Positions 63,872 through 64,000 of a DNA stretch of 64,000 bases are shown piece by piece. The stretch's first letter is position 1; every line of letters starts with the position of its first letter. Location of the stretch: positions 2,294,001 through 2,358,000 of the forward strand of contig NZ_CP012677.1 of assembly GCF_001294625.1 (NCBI RefSeq), read 5' to 3'. Made by a program: the position numbers and the translations under genes. The notes below the pieces were generated by a model, which did not search any database, was not told the DNA's origin, and was given only the letters and a program-made list of their open reading frames with translations. Source of the stretch: Arthrobacter alpinus (GTDB taxonomy: Bacteria; Actinomycetota; Actinomycetes; Actinomycetales; Micrococcaceae).

Positions 63872-64000
63872 CTAGAGCAGACCCATGGGGTCCACGGCGC
63901 GTCCGTTGAGCCAGGTTTCAAAGTGGGCGTGGCAGCCTGTGGAGTTGCCGGTGTTCCCGGAGTAGGCAATGAGCTGGCCCTGGCTGACACGTTGTCCGGG
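63872..64000 (-). CDS. M23 family metallopeptidase, C-terminal end (start outside window)
   Basis: The 42 visible residues (PGQRVSQGQLIAYSGNTGNS, then CHAHFETWLNGRAVDPMGLL) are the end of a LytM/M23 endopeptidase domain. HAHFE carries the second zinc-binding HxH. Such proteins cleave peptidoglycan cross-bridges, often under FtsEX control in this neighbourhood, which would lie outside the window. Confidence 0.92.
   Translation of the reverse strand, partial: PGQRVSQGQLIAYSGNTGNSTGCHAHFETWLNGRAVDPMGLL

Overview
The window comes from a high-GC Gram-positive bacterium (Actinomycetota), most likely Arthrobacter or a close relative in the Micrococcaceae. The evidence is a fused 2-oxoglutarate dehydrogenase (KGD type), a GuaB1-type IMP-dehydrogenase-related protein, a SigR/RsrA thiol-stress pair, a SAM-IV riboswitch, a 24-codon bL37-like ribosomal protein gene, a DUF4193 protein and several apparently leaderless genes. 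This is chromosome; no phage, plasmid or insertion-sequence genes were seen. All function calls come from reading the translated sequence, without database searches.

Layout. 1-2.7 kb: 3' end of hrpA and a yefM-yoeB toxin-antitoxin remnant collapsed by deletion. 2.7-10.5 kb: BCCT transporter, acyl-CoA synthetase, a sulfurtransferase/alcohol dehydrogenase/HIT operon, a Cds1-like PLP enzyme and an MBL-fold hydrolase. 10.6-15.3 kb: zinc module (zur, a lipase-maturation-factor-like gene, znuACB with a Zur-box candidate). 15.3-19.7 kb: two CNNM/CorC-type membrane proteins, a flavin reductase with a SoxR-type promoter, soxR and a gluconokinase. 19.8-35.1 kb: a sugar-acid island containing uxaC-uxuB, manD with a second gluconokinase-like gene, two LacI regulators, an operon with two sugar isomerase/epimerase + Gfo/Idh/MocA pairs, and an ABC sugar importer lacking its ATPase. 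Four near-identical 16-bp operators tie these units together. 35.1-41.4 kb: guaB1, kgd and an SGNH hydrolase. 41.6-43.4 kb: a decayed wall-anchored cutinase-VWA-PKD gene. 43.5-50 kb: bL37, a small membrane protein, truncated haemoglobin, rsrA/sigR, DoxX, aroA, rsgA and an inositol-phosphatase-family gene (hisN-like). 49.9-54.5 kb: SAM-IV riboswitch with a cysteine-desulfurase-like gene, a methyltransferase, mntH and mntR. 54.5-59.4 kb: a small membrane protein, an acyl-CoA synthetase fragment, DUF4193, an HTH/7-TM pair and a truncated serine dehydratase. 59.4-64 kb: tmRNA, the smpB-ctaG-GH3 operon, an acyltransferase and the end of an M23 peptidase.

The genes group into metal homeostasis (Zur/ZnuABC, MntR/MntH), redox and thiol defence (SoxR, SigR/RsrA), sulfur metabolism (Cds1, sulfurtransferase, SAM-IV/desulfurase) and a LacI-controlled carbohydrate regulon centred on D-glucuronate degradation. 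Four genes are clear relics: yefM-yoeB, the cutinase gene, the acyl-CoA synthetase fragment and sdaA. The sdaA break lies at a palindromic repeat also found near 12.6 kb.
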